DNA of 64,000 bases from Pseudomonas fluorescens (GCF_001902145.1 NZ_MRST01000027.1:602519-666518); one strand, 5' to 3'; positions 24,633-34,731 are shown, counted from the stretch's first letter. Made by a program: numbers and translations. Notes: a model not told the origin generated them from the sequence alone.

Positions 24633-25817
24633 TCAGCGCACAGCTTCGAAGAGCCCGGTGGCGCCCATCCCGCCCCCCACGCACATGGTGACAATCCCAT
24701 AACGAAGATTGCGCCGTTGCAGCTCGCGCACCAGGTGCCCTACTTGCCGCGAGCCGGTCATGCCGAACGGGTGGCCGATGGAAATCGAGCCGCCGTTGAC
24801 GTTGTACCTGGCGTTGTCGATTTCCAGGCGATTACGCGCGTACAGACACTGCGAAGCAAAGGCTTCATTGAGTTCCCACAAGTCGATATCTGCCACCTGC
24901 AAGCCCTTGGCCTTGAGCAACTTGGGCACCGAGAATACCGGACCGATGCCCATTTCATCCGGCTCGCAACCGGCCACGGTAAAGCCACGGAAGAACGCCT
25001 TGGGCTTGAGTCCCAGTTCCAAGGCTTTTTCCAGGCTCATCACCAGGGTCATCGACGCGCCGTCGGAGAGCTGCGAGGAGTTACCTGCCGTCACCGAGCC
25101 ATCCTCGGCAAATACCGGCTTCAAGCCGCTGAGGCTGGCCAGGGTGGTTTCCGGGCGGTTGCAGTCGTCACGGTCTACCACGCCATCCAGGATCTGCACC
25201 GCGCCAGTGTTCTTATCCTCGACCTTGTACTTGACCGTCATCGGCACGATTTCATCATTGAACAAGCCATCAGCCTGGGCCTGGGCAGTGCGCCGCTGGC
25301 TTTGCAGCGCGTAAAGGTCTTGGTCTTCGCGGCTCACGTGATAGCGGCGGGCAACGATTTCAGCGGTCTGGCCCATGGGGAAGTAAATGCCTGGCACCTG
25401 CTCTTTAAGCAGCGGGTTGATCAGGTTATCGGTGTTGACGCTCTTCATAGTCAGGCTGATGGACTCCACGCCACCGGCGACAATGATGTCGCTGCAACCC
25501 GACGCAATCTGGTTGGCCGCAATCGCAATCGCCTGCAAGCCTGACGAACAGAAACGGTTGAGGGTCATGCCCGCCGTACCGGTGCCCAGTTGCGAGAGCA
25601 CCGCCACGTTACGCCCGATGTTATAGCCCTGGGCGCCTTCGTTGGAGCCGGCACCGACGATGCAGTCTTCCACCGTCGCAGGGTCGATACCGTTGCGGGC
25701 CAGCAGCGCATTGACACAATGGGCCGCCATGTCATCGGGGCGGGTCTGGTTGAACTTGCCGCGAAAGGATTTGGCCAGGCCGGTTCGCACGCTGTCGACG
25801 ATCACTACTTCACGCAT
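24633..25817 (-). CDS. Thiolase (acetyl-CoA C-acyltransferase family)
   Basis: A 394-aa type II thiolase. The nucleophilic Cys is in LNRFCSSGLQA, the C-terminal His in SIGHPFGMTGSR and the second Cys in MCVGGGMG; NEAFA is intact. It acts in degradative or condensing acyl-CoA chemistry; the precise chain length cannot be read. The ATG at 25817 follows GAGGTAAGCCCC. A longer frame starting at 25949 reads through a REP element and is rejected. No beta-oxidation partner is adjacent. Confidence 0.9.
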   Translation of the reverse strand: MREVVIVDSVRTGLAKSFRGKFNQTRPDDMAAHCVNALLARNGIDPATVEDCIVGAGSNEGAQGYNIGRNVAVLSQLGTGTAGMTLNRFCSSGLQAIAIAANQIASGCSDIIVAGGVESISLTMKSVNTDNLINPLLKEQVPGIYFPMGQTAEIVARRYHVSREDQDLYALQSQRRTAQAQADGLFNDEIVPMTVKYKVEDKNTGAVQILDGVVDRDDCNRPETTLASLSGLKPVFAEDGSVTAGNSSQLSDGASMTLVMSLEKALELGLKPKAFFRGFTVAGCEPDEMGIGPVFSVPKLLKAKGLQVADIDLWELNEAFASQCLYARNRLEIDNARYNVNGGSISIGHPFGMTGSRQVGHLVRELQRRNLRYGIVTMCVGGGMGATGLFEAVR

Positions 25818-25916
25818 GGGGCTTACCTCGATCTTGTGGTTGTGGATCGAGGATAGAGCCGGGCCGGGCCGACCGCGATGATCATTCACTGCATGGATGC
25901 AAAAGCATGGACCCTC

Positions 25917-26016
25917 TGTAGGAGCGAGCTTGCTCGCGAAAAACGTCAACGATAACGCGTGCTTCCTGAGTAAACGCGGCGCCTGGGAGTTTCTCGCGAG
26001 CGAGCTCGCTCCTACA
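25917..26016. repeat. REPIN, inverted copy
   Basis: A 100-bp element of two opposed REP palindromes. The internal 55 bp matches the centres at 36688, 39203, 48791 and 52844 but in the opposite direction. Confidence 0.92.
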
Positions 26017-26039
26017 GAGAGCGAGCAAGCCCCCTCAGG

Positions 26040-27554
26040 CTATTTCTTTTTCTTTTTGTCGTGCTTGTCGCTTTTATCAAACGCTTCTTCCAGCGCACGG
26101 TTGATGGTGCGCAGCACCTTGACCCGCGCCCAGCGCTTGTCGTTGGCTTCTACCAGGGTCCAGGGCGCCACCTCGGTGCTGGTGCGGTCAACCATGTCGC
26201 CCACCGCCGCGCGGTAGTCGTCCCACTTGTCGCGATTGCGCCAGTCATCTTCGGTGATCTTGAAACGCTTGAAGGGGATTTCCTCACGGGCCTGGAAGCG
26301 CTCCAGCTGCGTCTCCTTGTCGATGGCCAGCCAGAACTTGACCACGATCACGCCCGCATCGCGCAGTTGCTCTTCGAAGTCATTGATCTCGCCATAGGCG
26401 CGCATCCAGTCCGCTGGGGTACAGAAGCCTTCGATGCGCTCCACCAGCACGCGGCCATACCAGGAGCGGTCAAACACGGTGAACATGCCGCGCGCCGGGA
26501 TCTTCTGCCAGAACCGCCATAGATAAGGCTGGGCACGTTCGTCCTCGCTGGGCGCGGCAATCGGCACGATGTGGTACTGGCGCGGGTCCAGTGCTGCCGC
26601 CACCCGACGGATCGCCCCACCCTTGCCCGCCGCGTCGTTGCCCTCGAACACGCTTACCAGCGCGTGCTTGCGCATGCGTTTGTCGCGCATCAGGCCAGAG
26701 AAGCGTGCCTGTTCGGTAATCAGTTGTTCTTCGTAGTCGTCCTTGTCCAGGCGCAGGGTCATGTCGAGGCTGTCGAGCAGGCTCTTGCGGTCCACCGAGG
26801 CAAGCAACGGCGCAGGGTTCATGCCGCTGGCCTTGACCTTGGCCTGCTTCAGGGCACTTTGCAGCCCATCGAGCAGGATCTTGCCCACGGTCAGCCCACG
26901 GTAATGGGGGTCGACGCCTTCGATTACATGCCACGGCGCGTAATCGCGGCTGGTGCGGCGCAGCACACGCTCACCGAAATGCACGAACTTGTCGTAGGTC
27001 TTGGACTGCTGCCAGTCCAATGGGCTGATGCGCCAGCTGTGCAGCGGGTCGTCGGCAAGGGCTTTGAGGCGTGCCTTCATCTGTTTTTTGGACAGGTGGA
27101 ACCAGAACTTGAAGATCAGCGCACCTTCATCGCAGAGCATCTTTTCCAGGCGTTCGGCGCCGGCGATGGCCTGGTCCAGGCGCGCATCCTTGATCTGCCC
27201 ATGCACGCGGCCTTGCAGCATCTGGCTGTACCAGTTGCCGAAGAAAATGCCCATGCGGCCCTTGGCCGGCAGTTGCCGCCAGTAGCGCCAGGCCGGTGGA
27301 CGCGCCAGTTCTTCGTCGGTTTGCTGGTCGAAGGTACGCACTTCGATCAGGCGCGGGTCCATCCATTCATTGAGCAGCTTGACGGTTTCACCCTTGCCCG
27401 CCCCCTCGATGCCGTTGATGAGGATGATCACCGGGAAGCGTTTCTGCTGTTGCAGCTCGTACTGAACTTCCAGCAAGGCTTCACGCAGGGCCGGCACTTC
27501 GGCGTCGTAGGTGTCTTTGTCGATGGCGTGACCGATTTCGGCGGATTCGAACAT
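26040..27554 (-). CDS. pap: Polyphosphate:AMP phosphotransferase (two-domain PPK2)
   Basis: 504 aa with two fused PPK2 domains, the class II layout that phosphorylates AMP to ADP with polyphosphate. The C-terminal module has the full set (FEGNDAAGKGGAIRR, FDRSWYGRVLVERIEGF). The N-terminal module keeps a P-loop (NGIEGAGKGE), but FGNWYSQ replaces the DRSWYxR lid segment, so it is likely structural. The ATG at 27554 follows GGAGCTGCCC. The tail is a run of Lys and Asp. Single gene. Confidence 0.92.
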   Translation of the reverse strand: MFESAEIGHAIDKDTYDAEVPALREALLEVQYELQQQKRFPVIILINGIEGAGKGETVKLLNEWMDPRLIEVRTFDQQTDEELARPPAWRYWRQLPAKGRMGIFFGNWYSQMLQGRVHGQIKDARLDQAIAGAERLEKMLCDEGALIFKFWFHLSKKQMKARLKALADDPLHSWRISPLDWQQSKTYDKFVHFGERVLRRTSRDYAPWHVIEGVDPHYRGLTVGKILLDGLQSALKQAKVKASGMNPAPLLASVDRKSLLDSLDMTLRLDKDDYEEQLITEQARFSGLMRDKRMRKHALVSVFEGNDAAGKGGAIRRVAAALDPRQYHIVPIAAPSEDERAQPYLWRFWQKIPARGMFTVFDRSWYGRVLVERIEGFCTPADWMRAYGEINDFEEQLRDAGVIVVKFWLAIDKETQLERFQAREEIPFKRFKITEDDWRNRDKWDDYRAAVGDMVDRTSTEVAPWTLVEANDKRWARVKVLRTINRALEEAFDKSDKHDKKKKK

Positions 27555-27709
27555 GGGCAGCTCCGTTTCAAGATGGCTCAAGACTAGCGGATTGGGCCGC
27601 AACAGGTAGAAGGAAATTCCACCGCGGCTTGCCGTGGGTCAATCCCCAGCCGTTTGATCGGCTAGAATGGCCGCCTTGTGTTTGCCTGCCGTTATTTTAT
27701 GAGCCGCCC

Positions 27710-29710
27710 ATGACCCCCATCACCCACGCCCAGCTCGACTGGGATGACCAAGGTCGCCCGCATTCGCGAGTGTTCGACGACGTGTACTTCTCCGACCAGT
27801 CGGGCCTTGAAGAAACCCGTTATGTATTTCTCGAACAGAACCGCCTGCAAGAGCGCTTTGCCGCCTTGCCGGTGGGCGGGCGGCTGGTGATCGGCGAAAC
27901 CGGATTCGGCACCGGTTTGAATTTTTTGTGCACCTGGCAGTTGTTCGATCAACACGCGATAGCCGGTGCGCGTCTGCATTTTGTCAGTGTGGAAAAATAC
28001 CCGCTCAGCCATGCCGACCTGCAACGCACCCTCGCCCTCTGGCCGCAACTGCAACCCTATGGCGAACAATTGCTGGCCCAGTACATCGCCATCCATCAAG
28101 GCTTCCAGCGCCTGGTATTGGACAATGGCCGGGTAACCCTGACCCTGTTGATTGGCGACGCTCTGGAGCAATTGCCGCAACTGGATGCACAAATAGATGC
28201 GTGGTTTCTCGACGGTTTTGCTCCGGCAAAAAACCCGGATATGTGGACCGCCGAACTGTTCGCCGAGCTGGCGCGCCTGGCGGCACCGGGCTCGACCATC
28301 AGCACCTTTACCAGTACCGGCTGGGTCCGCCGGCTGATCAATGCCGCCGGGTTCAAGATGAAGCGCACGCCGGGCATCGGCCATAAGTGGGAGATCCTGC
28401 GTGGCGAGTTTGTCGGTTGGCCCGCCGACTTACCCGCGCCGGCCCCACGTAAACCCTGGTTCGCCCGACCACCCGCCATCAAGGGTGAACGCCACGCCCT
28501 GGTCATCGGCGGTGGCCTGGCCGGTTGCGCGACCGCCGCCAGCCTGGCCGCCCGGGGTTGGCGTGTCAGCCTTCTGGAGCGCCACGCCGGTTTGGCACAG
28601 GAAGCTTCGGGCAACCCACAGGGTGTGTTGTACCTCAAGCTTTCGGCCCATGGCACGGCCTTGTCCCAGCTGATAGTCAGCGGTTTTGGCCACACCCGAC
28701 GCCTGCTGGAACACTTGCACCGAGGTGTCGATTGGGACGGCTGTGGCGTGTTGCAACTGGCGTTTGATGCCAAAGAGATCCAGCGTCAGGCTCAATTGGC
28801 AAACGCCTTTGCTCCGGACCTGTTGCATCTGCTGGACCGCGAGCAGGCGCAGCAAAAGGCGGGAATCGAACTGGCCCACGGCGGGTTGTTTTTTCCAGAG
28901 GGCGGTTGGGTGCATCCGCCCGCGCTGTGCCAGTGGCAGGCCAAACATCCACTGATTGAAGTGCTCACCCACCACGAGGCACTGGAACTGCGCCGGCTCG
29001 ACGACCAATGGCAAGCCCGCGCCGGTGACCGCGTACTGGCCAGCGCCGGTGTCGTGGTGCTCGCAGGGGCTGCGGAGATCAAGCGTTTCCCCTTCAGTGC
29101 TGACATACCGCTCAAGCGCATCCGTGGGCAGATCACTCGGCTAGCGCAAACCTGCGCGAGTAAAGCGCTGGCCACGGTGGTCTGTGCCGAGGGCTACGTC
29201 GCGCCGGCCCGACTTGGCGAACACACCCTGGGCGCCAGTTTTGACTTCAACAATCAAGACCTCACGCCCACGCCCGCCGAACACAGCGGCAACCTGCAGA
29301 TGCTGCGCGAGATGTCTACCGACCTGCTGCAGCGCCTGGGTGCCGACCGCCTGGCGGCCGAACAACTGGAAGGCCGTGCCGCGTTTCGTTGTACCAGCCC
29401 CGACTACCTGCCCATCGTTGGGCCACTGGCCGACCATGCGGCGTTTGAGCAGGCTTATGCGGTACTGGGCAAAGACGCCCGACAAGTGCCGCAAACGCCA
29501 TGCCCGTGGCTGCCGGGGCTGTTTCTCAATAGCGGCCATGGCTCGCGTGGCCTGATCACTGCGCCGTTGTGCGGCGAACTGCTGGCTGCATGGCTGAGTG
29601 ATGAGCCCCTGCCAGTGCCAACCAGCGTAGCCGAGGCTTGCCACCCCAATCGATTTGCCCTGCGCGCGCTGGTGCGAGGCCAGGGCGCTGCACAAAAAAA
29701 GCCGGATTAA
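27710..29710 (+). CDS. mnmC: Bifunctional tRNA-modifying enzyme MnmC
   Basis: 666 aa. The N-terminal MnmC2 methyltransferase has SAM motif IGETGFGTGLNFL and WFLDGFAPAKNPDMW. The C-terminal FAD-dependent MnmC1 oxidoreductase begins with the dinucleotide motif IGGGLAGCATAASLA near residue 265. It converts cmnm5(s2)U34 to nm5 and then mnm5(s2)U34 in tRNA. The ATG at 27710 is chosen because MTPITHAQLDWD matches the family start; the longer frame from 27629 adds an unrelated stretch. Divergent from pap. Confidence 0.95.
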   Translation: MTPITHAQLDWDDQGRPHSRVFDDVYFSDQSGLEETRYVFLEQNRLQERFAALPVGGRLVIGETGFGTGLNFLCTWQLFDQHAIAGARLHFVSVEKYPLSHADLQRTLALWPQLQPYGEQLLAQYIAIHQGFQRLVLDNGRVTLTLLIGDALEQLPQLDAQIDAWFLDGFAPAKNPDMWTAELFAELARLAAPGSTISTFTSTGWVRRLINAAGFKMKRTPGIGHKWEILRGEFVGWPADLPAPAPRKPWFARPPAIKGERHALVIGGGLAGCATAASLAARGWRVSLLERHAGLAQEASGNPQGVLYLKLSAHGTALSQLIVSGFGHTRRLLEHLHRGVDWDGCGVLQLAFDAKEIQRQAQLANAFAPDLLHLLDREQAQQKAGIELAHGGLFFPEGGWVHPPALCQWQAKHPLIEVLTHHEALELRRLDDQWQARAGDRVLASAGVVVLAGAAEIKRFPFSADIPLKRIRGQITRLAQTCASKALATVVCAEGYVAPARLGEHTLGASFDFNNQDLTPTPAEHSGNLQMLREMSTDLLQRLGADRLAAEQLEGRAAFRCTSPDYLPIVGPLADHAAFEQAYAVLGKDARQVPQTPCPWLPGLFLNSGHGSRGLITAPLCGELLAAWLSDEPLPVPTSVAEACHPNRFALRALVRGQGAAQKKPD

Positions 29711-29846
29711 AGGCAAGGCGGCTATCTGCCTTATAACTTATCGGTCTAAAACTCCACGCATAGCACTGGGTCAGTTTCTGAGTACGCGCCCTTTTGGGCG
29801 TATTGAGTATTGACCCCTCCCCAACGGAAAAACCGGTAAGGAACTT

Positions 29847-31619
29847 ATGTGTGGACTAGCTGGAGAGTTACGCTTTGATCATCAACCTGCCGACCTGGCA
29901 GCCGTAGAACGCATCACGCACCACCTCGCCCCCCGAGGCCCCGACGCCTGGGGTTTTCATGCCCAAGGGCCGATTGCCCTGGGCCACCGCCGCCTGAAGA
30001 TCATGGACCTGTCGGACGGCTCTGCCCAACCGATGGTCGACGCCCAACTGGGGCTGTCCCTGGCCTTCAATGGCGCCATCTATAACTTTCCGGAGCTGCG
30101 CCAAGAGCTGGAAGCCCTGGGTTACGCCTTCTATTCGGGCGGCGACACCGAAGTGCTGCTCAAGGGCTACCACGCCTGGGGCGAAGCGCTGCTGCCCAAG
30201 CTCAACGGCATGTTCGCTTTCGCCATCTGGGAGCGTGATGCCCAGCGTCTGTTCATCGCTCGTGACCGTCTCGGTGTGAAGCCCTTGTACCTGTCGCGCA
30301 CGGGCCAACGCCTGCGTTTCGCCTCGGCGTTGCCAGCGTTGCTCAAGGGTGGGGATATCAACCCGATTCTCGATCCGGTCGCCCTCAACCACTACCTGAA
30401 TTTCCACGCCGTGGTACCCGCGCCGCGCACGCTGTTGGCCGGCATCGAAAAACTGCCGCCTGCCAGCTGGATGCGCATCGACGCCAGCGGCAAGACCGAA
30501 CAGAAAACCTGGTGGACCCTGCCCTACGGGCCCCGTGAGGATGAAAAACACCTGACCCTGGAAGACTGGACCGACCGCGTGCTCGACAGCACCCGCGAAG
30601 CCGTGGCCATTCGCCAACGTGCGGCGGTGGATGTGGGGGTGCTGCTGTCAGGCGGCGTCGACTCGAGCATGCTCGTCGGCCTGCTGCGTGAAGTGGGTGT
30701 GGAGGATTTGTCGACTTTCTCCATCGGCTTTGAAGATGCCGGCGGCGAACGTGGCGATGAGTTCCAGTACTCAGACCTGATCGCCAAACACTACGGCACC
30801 CATCACCACCAACTGCGTATTGCCGAAAGCGAGATCATCGAGCAACTGCCGGCCGCCTTCCGCGCCATGAGCGAGCCGATGGTCAGCCATGACTGCATCG
30901 CCTTCTACCTGCTGTCGCGGGAAGTGGCCAAGCATTGCAAAGTGGTGCAGAGCGGCCAGGGCGCCGATGAATTGTTCGCCGGTTACCACTGGTACCCGCA
31001 AGTGGACGGCGCCAGCGACCCGTATGCGGCCTATCGCGAGGCGTTTTTCGACCGCAGCTACGACGACTACGCGGCGACCGTCGCGCCCAAATGGCTGACC
31101 ACCAACGACGCTGCCGGCGACTTCGTGCGCGAGCATTTCGCGATGCCTGGCGCCGACGCGGCGGTGGACAAGGCCCTGCGCCTGGACAGCACGGTGATGC
31201 TGGTAGACGACCCGGTCAAACGCGTGGACAACATGACCATGGCCTGGGGCCTGGAGGCGCGCACGCCGTTCCTCGACTACCGCCTGGTAGAACTCTCGGC
31301 CCGTGTGCCGGCCCAGTTCAAGCTGCCCGACGGCGGTAAACAGGTGCTCAAGGAAGCGGCGCGCCGGGTGATCCCCAGCGAAGTCATCGACCGCAAGAAA
31401 GGCTACTTCCCCGTGCCCGGCCTCAAGCACCTGCAGGGCGATACCTTGAACTGGGTGCGCGAGTTGCTGCTGGACCCGAGCCAGGACCGCGGGTTGTTCA
31501 ACCCGGCCATGCTCGACCGCTTGCTCACCGACCCGCAAGGCCAACTGACCCCACTGCGCGGCTCCAAGCTGTGGCAGTTGGCGGCGCTGAACCTGTGGCT
31601 CAGCGAACAAGGAATCTGA
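29847..31619 (+). CDS. asnO: N-acetylglutaminylglutamine amidotransferase
   Basis: A 590-aa asparagine-synthetase-like enzyme. Cys2 (MCGLAGE) is the class II glutamine amidotransferase nucleophile, and the synthetase domain has the PP-loop LLSGGVDSSM near residue 264. It forms the terminal amide of N-acetylglutaminylglutamine amide (NAGGN), an osmoprotectant of Pseudomonas and some other bacteria. The assignment rests on the tight coupling to the NAGGN synthetase (3-bp gap) and the M42 peptidase downstream. The 136-bp upstream region (29711-29846) should hold an osmotically induced promoter. Confidence 0.92.
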   Translation: MCGLAGELRFDHQPADLAAVERITHHLAPRGPDAWGFHAQGPIALGHRRLKIMDLSDGSAQPMVDAQLGLSLAFNGAIYNFPELRQELEALGYAFYSGGDTEVLLKGYHAWGEALLPKLNGMFAFAIWERDAQRLFIARDRLGVKPLYLSRTGQRLRFASALPALLKGGDINPILDPVALNHYLNFHAVVPAPRTLLAGIEKLPPASWMRIDASGKTEQKTWWTLPYGPREDEKHLTLEDWTDRVLDSTREAVAIRQRAAVDVGVLLSGGVDSSMLVGLLREVGVEDLSTFSIGFEDAGGERGDEFQYSDLIAKHYGTHHHQLRIAESEIIEQLPAAFRAMSEPMVSHDCIAFYLLSREVAKHCKVVQSGQGADELFAGYHWYPQVDGASDPYAAYREAFFDRSYDDYAATVAPKWLTTNDAAGDFVREHFAMPGADAAVDKALRLDSTVMLVDDPVKRVDNMTMAWGLEARTPFLDYRLVELSARVPAQFKLPDGGKQVLKEAARRVIPSEVIDRKKGYFPVPGLKHLQGDTLNWVRELLLDPSQDRGLFNPAMLDRLLTDPQGQLTPLRGSKLWQLAALNLWLSEQGI

Positions 31620-31622
31620 TCC

Positions 31623-33368
31623 ATGAAACCGAATGCCGCGGCTTACAGCCAACGCTTACTCAAGGGCCAGGCACCGACCTACGAGCGCCTGCAAGCGCGC
31701 CTGGCCGAAGATGGCAGCGCACTGGCCGCCGACCCGATTGCCGTGCATTGCGGCTGGGGCCGTTTGTTGATCGGCCACACCTTTCCCGACCCTGCAAGCC
31801 TGGCCCAGGAACTGCTCAACGAGCAGCCCGGCGAGCGTGATATCGCGTTGTACGTGGCCGCGCCCCAGCAGATCCTCGGTATCGACCCGCAGCAACTGTT
31901 CCTCGACCCGTCCGACACCCTGCGCCTGTGGTTCACCGACTACCGCCCGGCCACCCGCGTGTTTCGCGGCTTTCGCATTCGCCGGGTGCAGAGCGACGCC
32001 GACTGGCAAGCAGTCAACCACCTGTATCAGGGCCGCGGGATGCTGCCCGTCGACCCGCAGCGCCTCACCCCACGCCATCAAGGCGGCCCGGTGTACTGGC
32101 TGGCCGAAGATGAAGACAGCGGCGCGGTGATTGGTAGTGTGATGGGCCTCAATCACCACAAAGCCTTCCACGACCCGGAGAACGGTTGCAGCCTCTGGTG
32201 CCTGGCCGTCGACCCTCAATGCACACGCCCTGGCGTCGGTGAAGTGTTGGTGCGCCACTTGGTGGAGCACTTCATGAGCCGAGGCTTGAGCTACCTGGAC
32301 TTGTCGGTGCTGCACGATAACCGTCAGGCCAAGAACCTTTACGCCAAGCTCGGCTTTCGGGCGTTGACCACCTTCGCGATCAAGCGCAAGAACGGCATCA
32401 ATCAACCGCTGTTTCTAGGCCCGGGGCCCCAGGCGGAGTTCAACCCTTACGCACGCATCATTGTCGAAGAAGCCCACCGGCGCGGCATTGATGTGCAAGT
32501 GGACGATGCCGATGCGGGCCTGTTCACCCTTAGCCACGGCGGGCGTCGCGTGCGTTGCCGTGAGTCCCTGAGCGACCTGACCAGCGCCATCAGCATGACC
32601 CTGTGCCAGGACAAGAGCCTGACCCACAAGGTGCTCAAGGCTGCGGGCTTGCATGTGCCAGTACAACAGTTGGCGGGCAGTGCCAACGACAACCTGGAGT
32701 TTCTCGACGAACACCAGCGCATCGTGGTCAAGCCGCTGGATGGCGAGCAAGGTCATGGCGTCGCCGTGGATTTGCAGAGCATCGAGGAGGTGCAGCAGGC
32801 GATCGAAGCGGCGCGCCAGTTCGACAGCCGCGTGTTGCTGGAAAGTTTCCACGAAGGCCTGGACCTGCGCATCCTGGTGATCGGTTTTGAAGTGGTCGCG
32901 GCTGCGATTCGTCGCCCCGCCGAAGTGATCGGCGACGGTCAACATTCGATTCGAGCGCTGATCCAGGCGCAAAGCCGTCGTCGCCAGGCGGCCACCGACG
33001 GCGAGAGCAAAATCCCGCTGGATGCAGAAACCGAGCGCACCCTCAAAGCCGCAGGTTACGACTACAACAGCATCCTGCCCCGTGGCGTGCAACTGGCCGT
33101 GCGACGCACCGCCAACCTGCACACCGGGGGTTGCCTGGAAGATGTCACGGCGATCCTGCACCCGACGCTGATGGACGCAGCCGTGCGTGCGGCGCGTGCC
33201 CTGGATATCCCCATGGTCGGCCTGGACCTGATGGTGCCTGCGGCCGACCAACCGGAGTATGTGTTTATCGAAGCCAACGAACGGGCCGGCCTGGCCAACC
33301 ATGAACCGCAACCCACGGCCGAGAAGTTTGTGGATTTGTTGTTTCCACACAGTCAGCCGTCGACTTGA
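31623..33368 (+). CDS. ngg: N-acetylglutaminylglutamine synthetase (GNAT + ATP-grasp)
   Basis: A 581-aa fusion: a GNAT acetyltransferase domain (about residues 110-240, CLAVDPQCTRPGVGEVLVRHL) followed by an ATP-grasp ligase domain (about 290-575, RIVVKPLDGEQGHGVAVD, VFIEANERAGLANH). It joins and acetylates two glutamines to make the NAGGN backbone. It starts 3 bp after the amidotransferase, implying translational coupling. A degraded REP pair (33381-33490) separates it from the peptidase gene. Confidence 0.93.
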   Translation: MKPNAAAYSQRLLKGQAPTYERLQARLAEDGSALAADPIAVHCGWGRLLIGHTFPDPASLAQELLNEQPGERDIALYVAAPQQILGIDPQQLFLDPSDTLRLWFTDYRPATRVFRGFRIRRVQSDADWQAVNHLYQGRGMLPVDPQRLTPRHQGGPVYWLAEDEDSGAVIGSVMGLNHHKAFHDPENGCSLWCLAVDPQCTRPGVGEVLVRHLVEHFMSRGLSYLDLSVLHDNRQAKNLYAKLGFRALTTFAIKRKNGINQPLFLGPGPQAEFNPYARIIVEEAHRRGIDVQVDDADAGLFTLSHGGRRVRCRESLSDLTSAISMTLCQDKSLTHKVLKAAGLHVPVQQLAGSANDNLEFLDEHQRIVVKPLDGEQGHGVAVDLQSIEEVQQAIEAARQFDSRVLLESFHEGLDLRILVIGFEVVAAAIRRPAEVIGDGQHSIRALIQAQSRRRQAATDGESKIPLDAETERTLKAAGYDYNSILPRGVQLAVRRTANLHTGGCLEDVTAILHPTLMDAAVRAARALDIPMVGLDLMVPAADQPEYVFIEANERAGLANHEPQPTAEKFVDLLFPHSQPST

Positions 33369-33380
33369 GTGATGTATCGC

Positions 33381-33490
33381 CTGTACCGGCGCCTTCGCGA
33401 GCAAGTTGAATCGTCGCACCGCCGCTCCCACAGTTGAAATGCATTCCAAATGTGGGAGCGGGCTTGCTCGCGAAGAGGCCGGCACAGGCA
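33381..33490. repeat. Imperfect REP pair with interrupted left arm
   Basis: The right arm is a standard REP (GTGGGAGCGGGCTTGCTCGCGAAG near 33452-33475). The left arm carries the matching inverse sequence, but GCAAG is separated from CGCTCCCACA by about 16 extra bases (33406-33421). The outer flanks CTGTACCGGC and GCCGGCACAG also pair loosely. It lies inside the NAGGN operon. Confidence 0.7.
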
Positions 33491-33546
33491 ACGAGTCTCC
33501 ACCCCTCATCGAAACCATCGATGCCCTCAACTCATCAGGAGTTTCC

Positions 33547-34731
33547 ATGACCCGAACCATTCCCGAACCCGATCTCGCGTACCTGCAAAAAGTGCTGCTG
33601 GAGATGCTCGCCATTCCCAGCCCCACCGGCTTTACCGACACCATCGTGCGCTACGTCGCCGAACGCCTGGAAGAGCTCGGCATTCCGTTTGAAATGACCC
33701 GGCGCGGCACCATTCGCGCCACCCTCAAGGGCCAGAAAAACAGCCCTGACCGCGCCGTCTCCGCACACCTGGACACCATCGGCGCCGCCGTGCGTGCGAT
33801 CAAGGACAACGGGCGCCTGACCCTGGCGCCGGTGGGCTGCTGGTCGAGCCGCTTTGCCGAAGGCAGCCGCGTCAGCCTGTTCACCGACAACGGCGTGATT
33901 CGCGGCAGCGTGTTGCCGCTGATGGCCTCCGGGCACGCGTTCAACACCGCCGTGGATGAAATGCCGGTGAGCTGGGACCATGTGGAGCTGCGCCTGGACG
34001 CCTACTGCGCCACGCGTGCCGATTGCGACTCCCTGGGGATCAGCATCGGTGACTATGTGGCCTTCGACCCACTGCCCGAGTTCACCGAGAGCGGGCATAT
34101 CAGTGCTCGCCACCTGGACGACAAGGCCGGCGTCGCCGCCCTGCTCGCCGCGCTCAAGGCCATTATCGACAGTGGCGAACCGCTGCTGATCGACTGCCAC
34201 CCGCTGTTCACCATCACCGAGGAAACCGGCAGTGGCGCAGCAGCTGCCCTGCCCTGGGATGTCAGTGAGTTTGTCGGCATCGACATCGCCCCGGTTGCCC
34301 CGGGCCAGCACTCCAGCGAACACGCGGTGAGCGTGGCGATGCAGGATTCCGGCGGGCCGTACGACTATCACCTGTCCCGACACCTGCTGCGCCTGGCTGC
34401 GGATAACGACCTGCCGGTGCGTCGCGATCTGTTCCGCTATTACTTCAGCGATGCGCACTCGGCGGTCACCGCCGGCCATGATATTCGCACCGCCCTGCTG
34501 GCGTTCGGTTGTGACGCCACCCATGGCTACGAGCGTACCCACATCGACAGCCTGGCCGCCCTGAGCCGCTTGCTGGGCGCCTACATCCTCAGCCCGCCGG
34601 TGTTTGCCAGCGATGCGCAACCGGCCCAGGGCTCCCTGGATCGGTTCAGTCATCAGATCGAGCATGAAACGCAAATGGAGAGCGACACCCGCGTGCCCTC
34701 GGTGGACAGCCTGGTCGGCCAGAAGTCCTGA
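33547..34731 (+). CDS. Osmoprotectant NAGGN system M42-family peptidase
   Basis: A 394-aa M42 zinc aminopeptidase-like protein. Metal ligands and catalytic residues are seen in SAHLDTIGA, RHLDDKAGVAAL, ITEETGSGAA and FGCDATHGYERTH. In NAGGN loci this gene regularly follows ngg and is thought to process or degrade the dipeptide. The ATG at 33547 follows AGGAG; the frame from 33406 starts inside the REP element and is rejected. A hairpin at 34758-34786 follows. Confidence 0.9.
   Translation: MTRTIPEPDLAYLQKVLLEMLAIPSPTGFTDTIVRYVAERLEELGIPFEMTRRGTIRATLKGQKNSPDRAVSAHLDTIGAAVRAIKDNGRLTLAPVGCWSSRFAEGSRVSLFTDNGVIRGSVLPLMASGHAFNTAVDEMPVSWDHVELRLDAYCATRADCDSLGISIGDYVAFDPLPEFTESGHISARHLDDKAGVAALLAALKAIIDSGEPLLIDCHPLFTITEETGSGAAAALPWDVSEFVGIDIAPVAPGQHSSEHAVSVAMQDSGGPYDYHLSRHLLRLAADNDLPVRRDLFRYYFSDAHSAVTAGHDIRTALLAFGCDATHGYERTHIDSLAALSRLLGAYILSPPVFASDAQPAQGSLDRFSHQIEHETQMESDTRVPSVDSLVGQKS

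Noticed and set aside
29781..29804. Small hairpin GCGCCC-TTTT-GGGCGT between mnmC and the NAGGN operon, considered as a riboswitch or terminator
   Set aside because: The stem is only five clean base pairs without a T tract and no larger conserved fold is visible; no claim is made.
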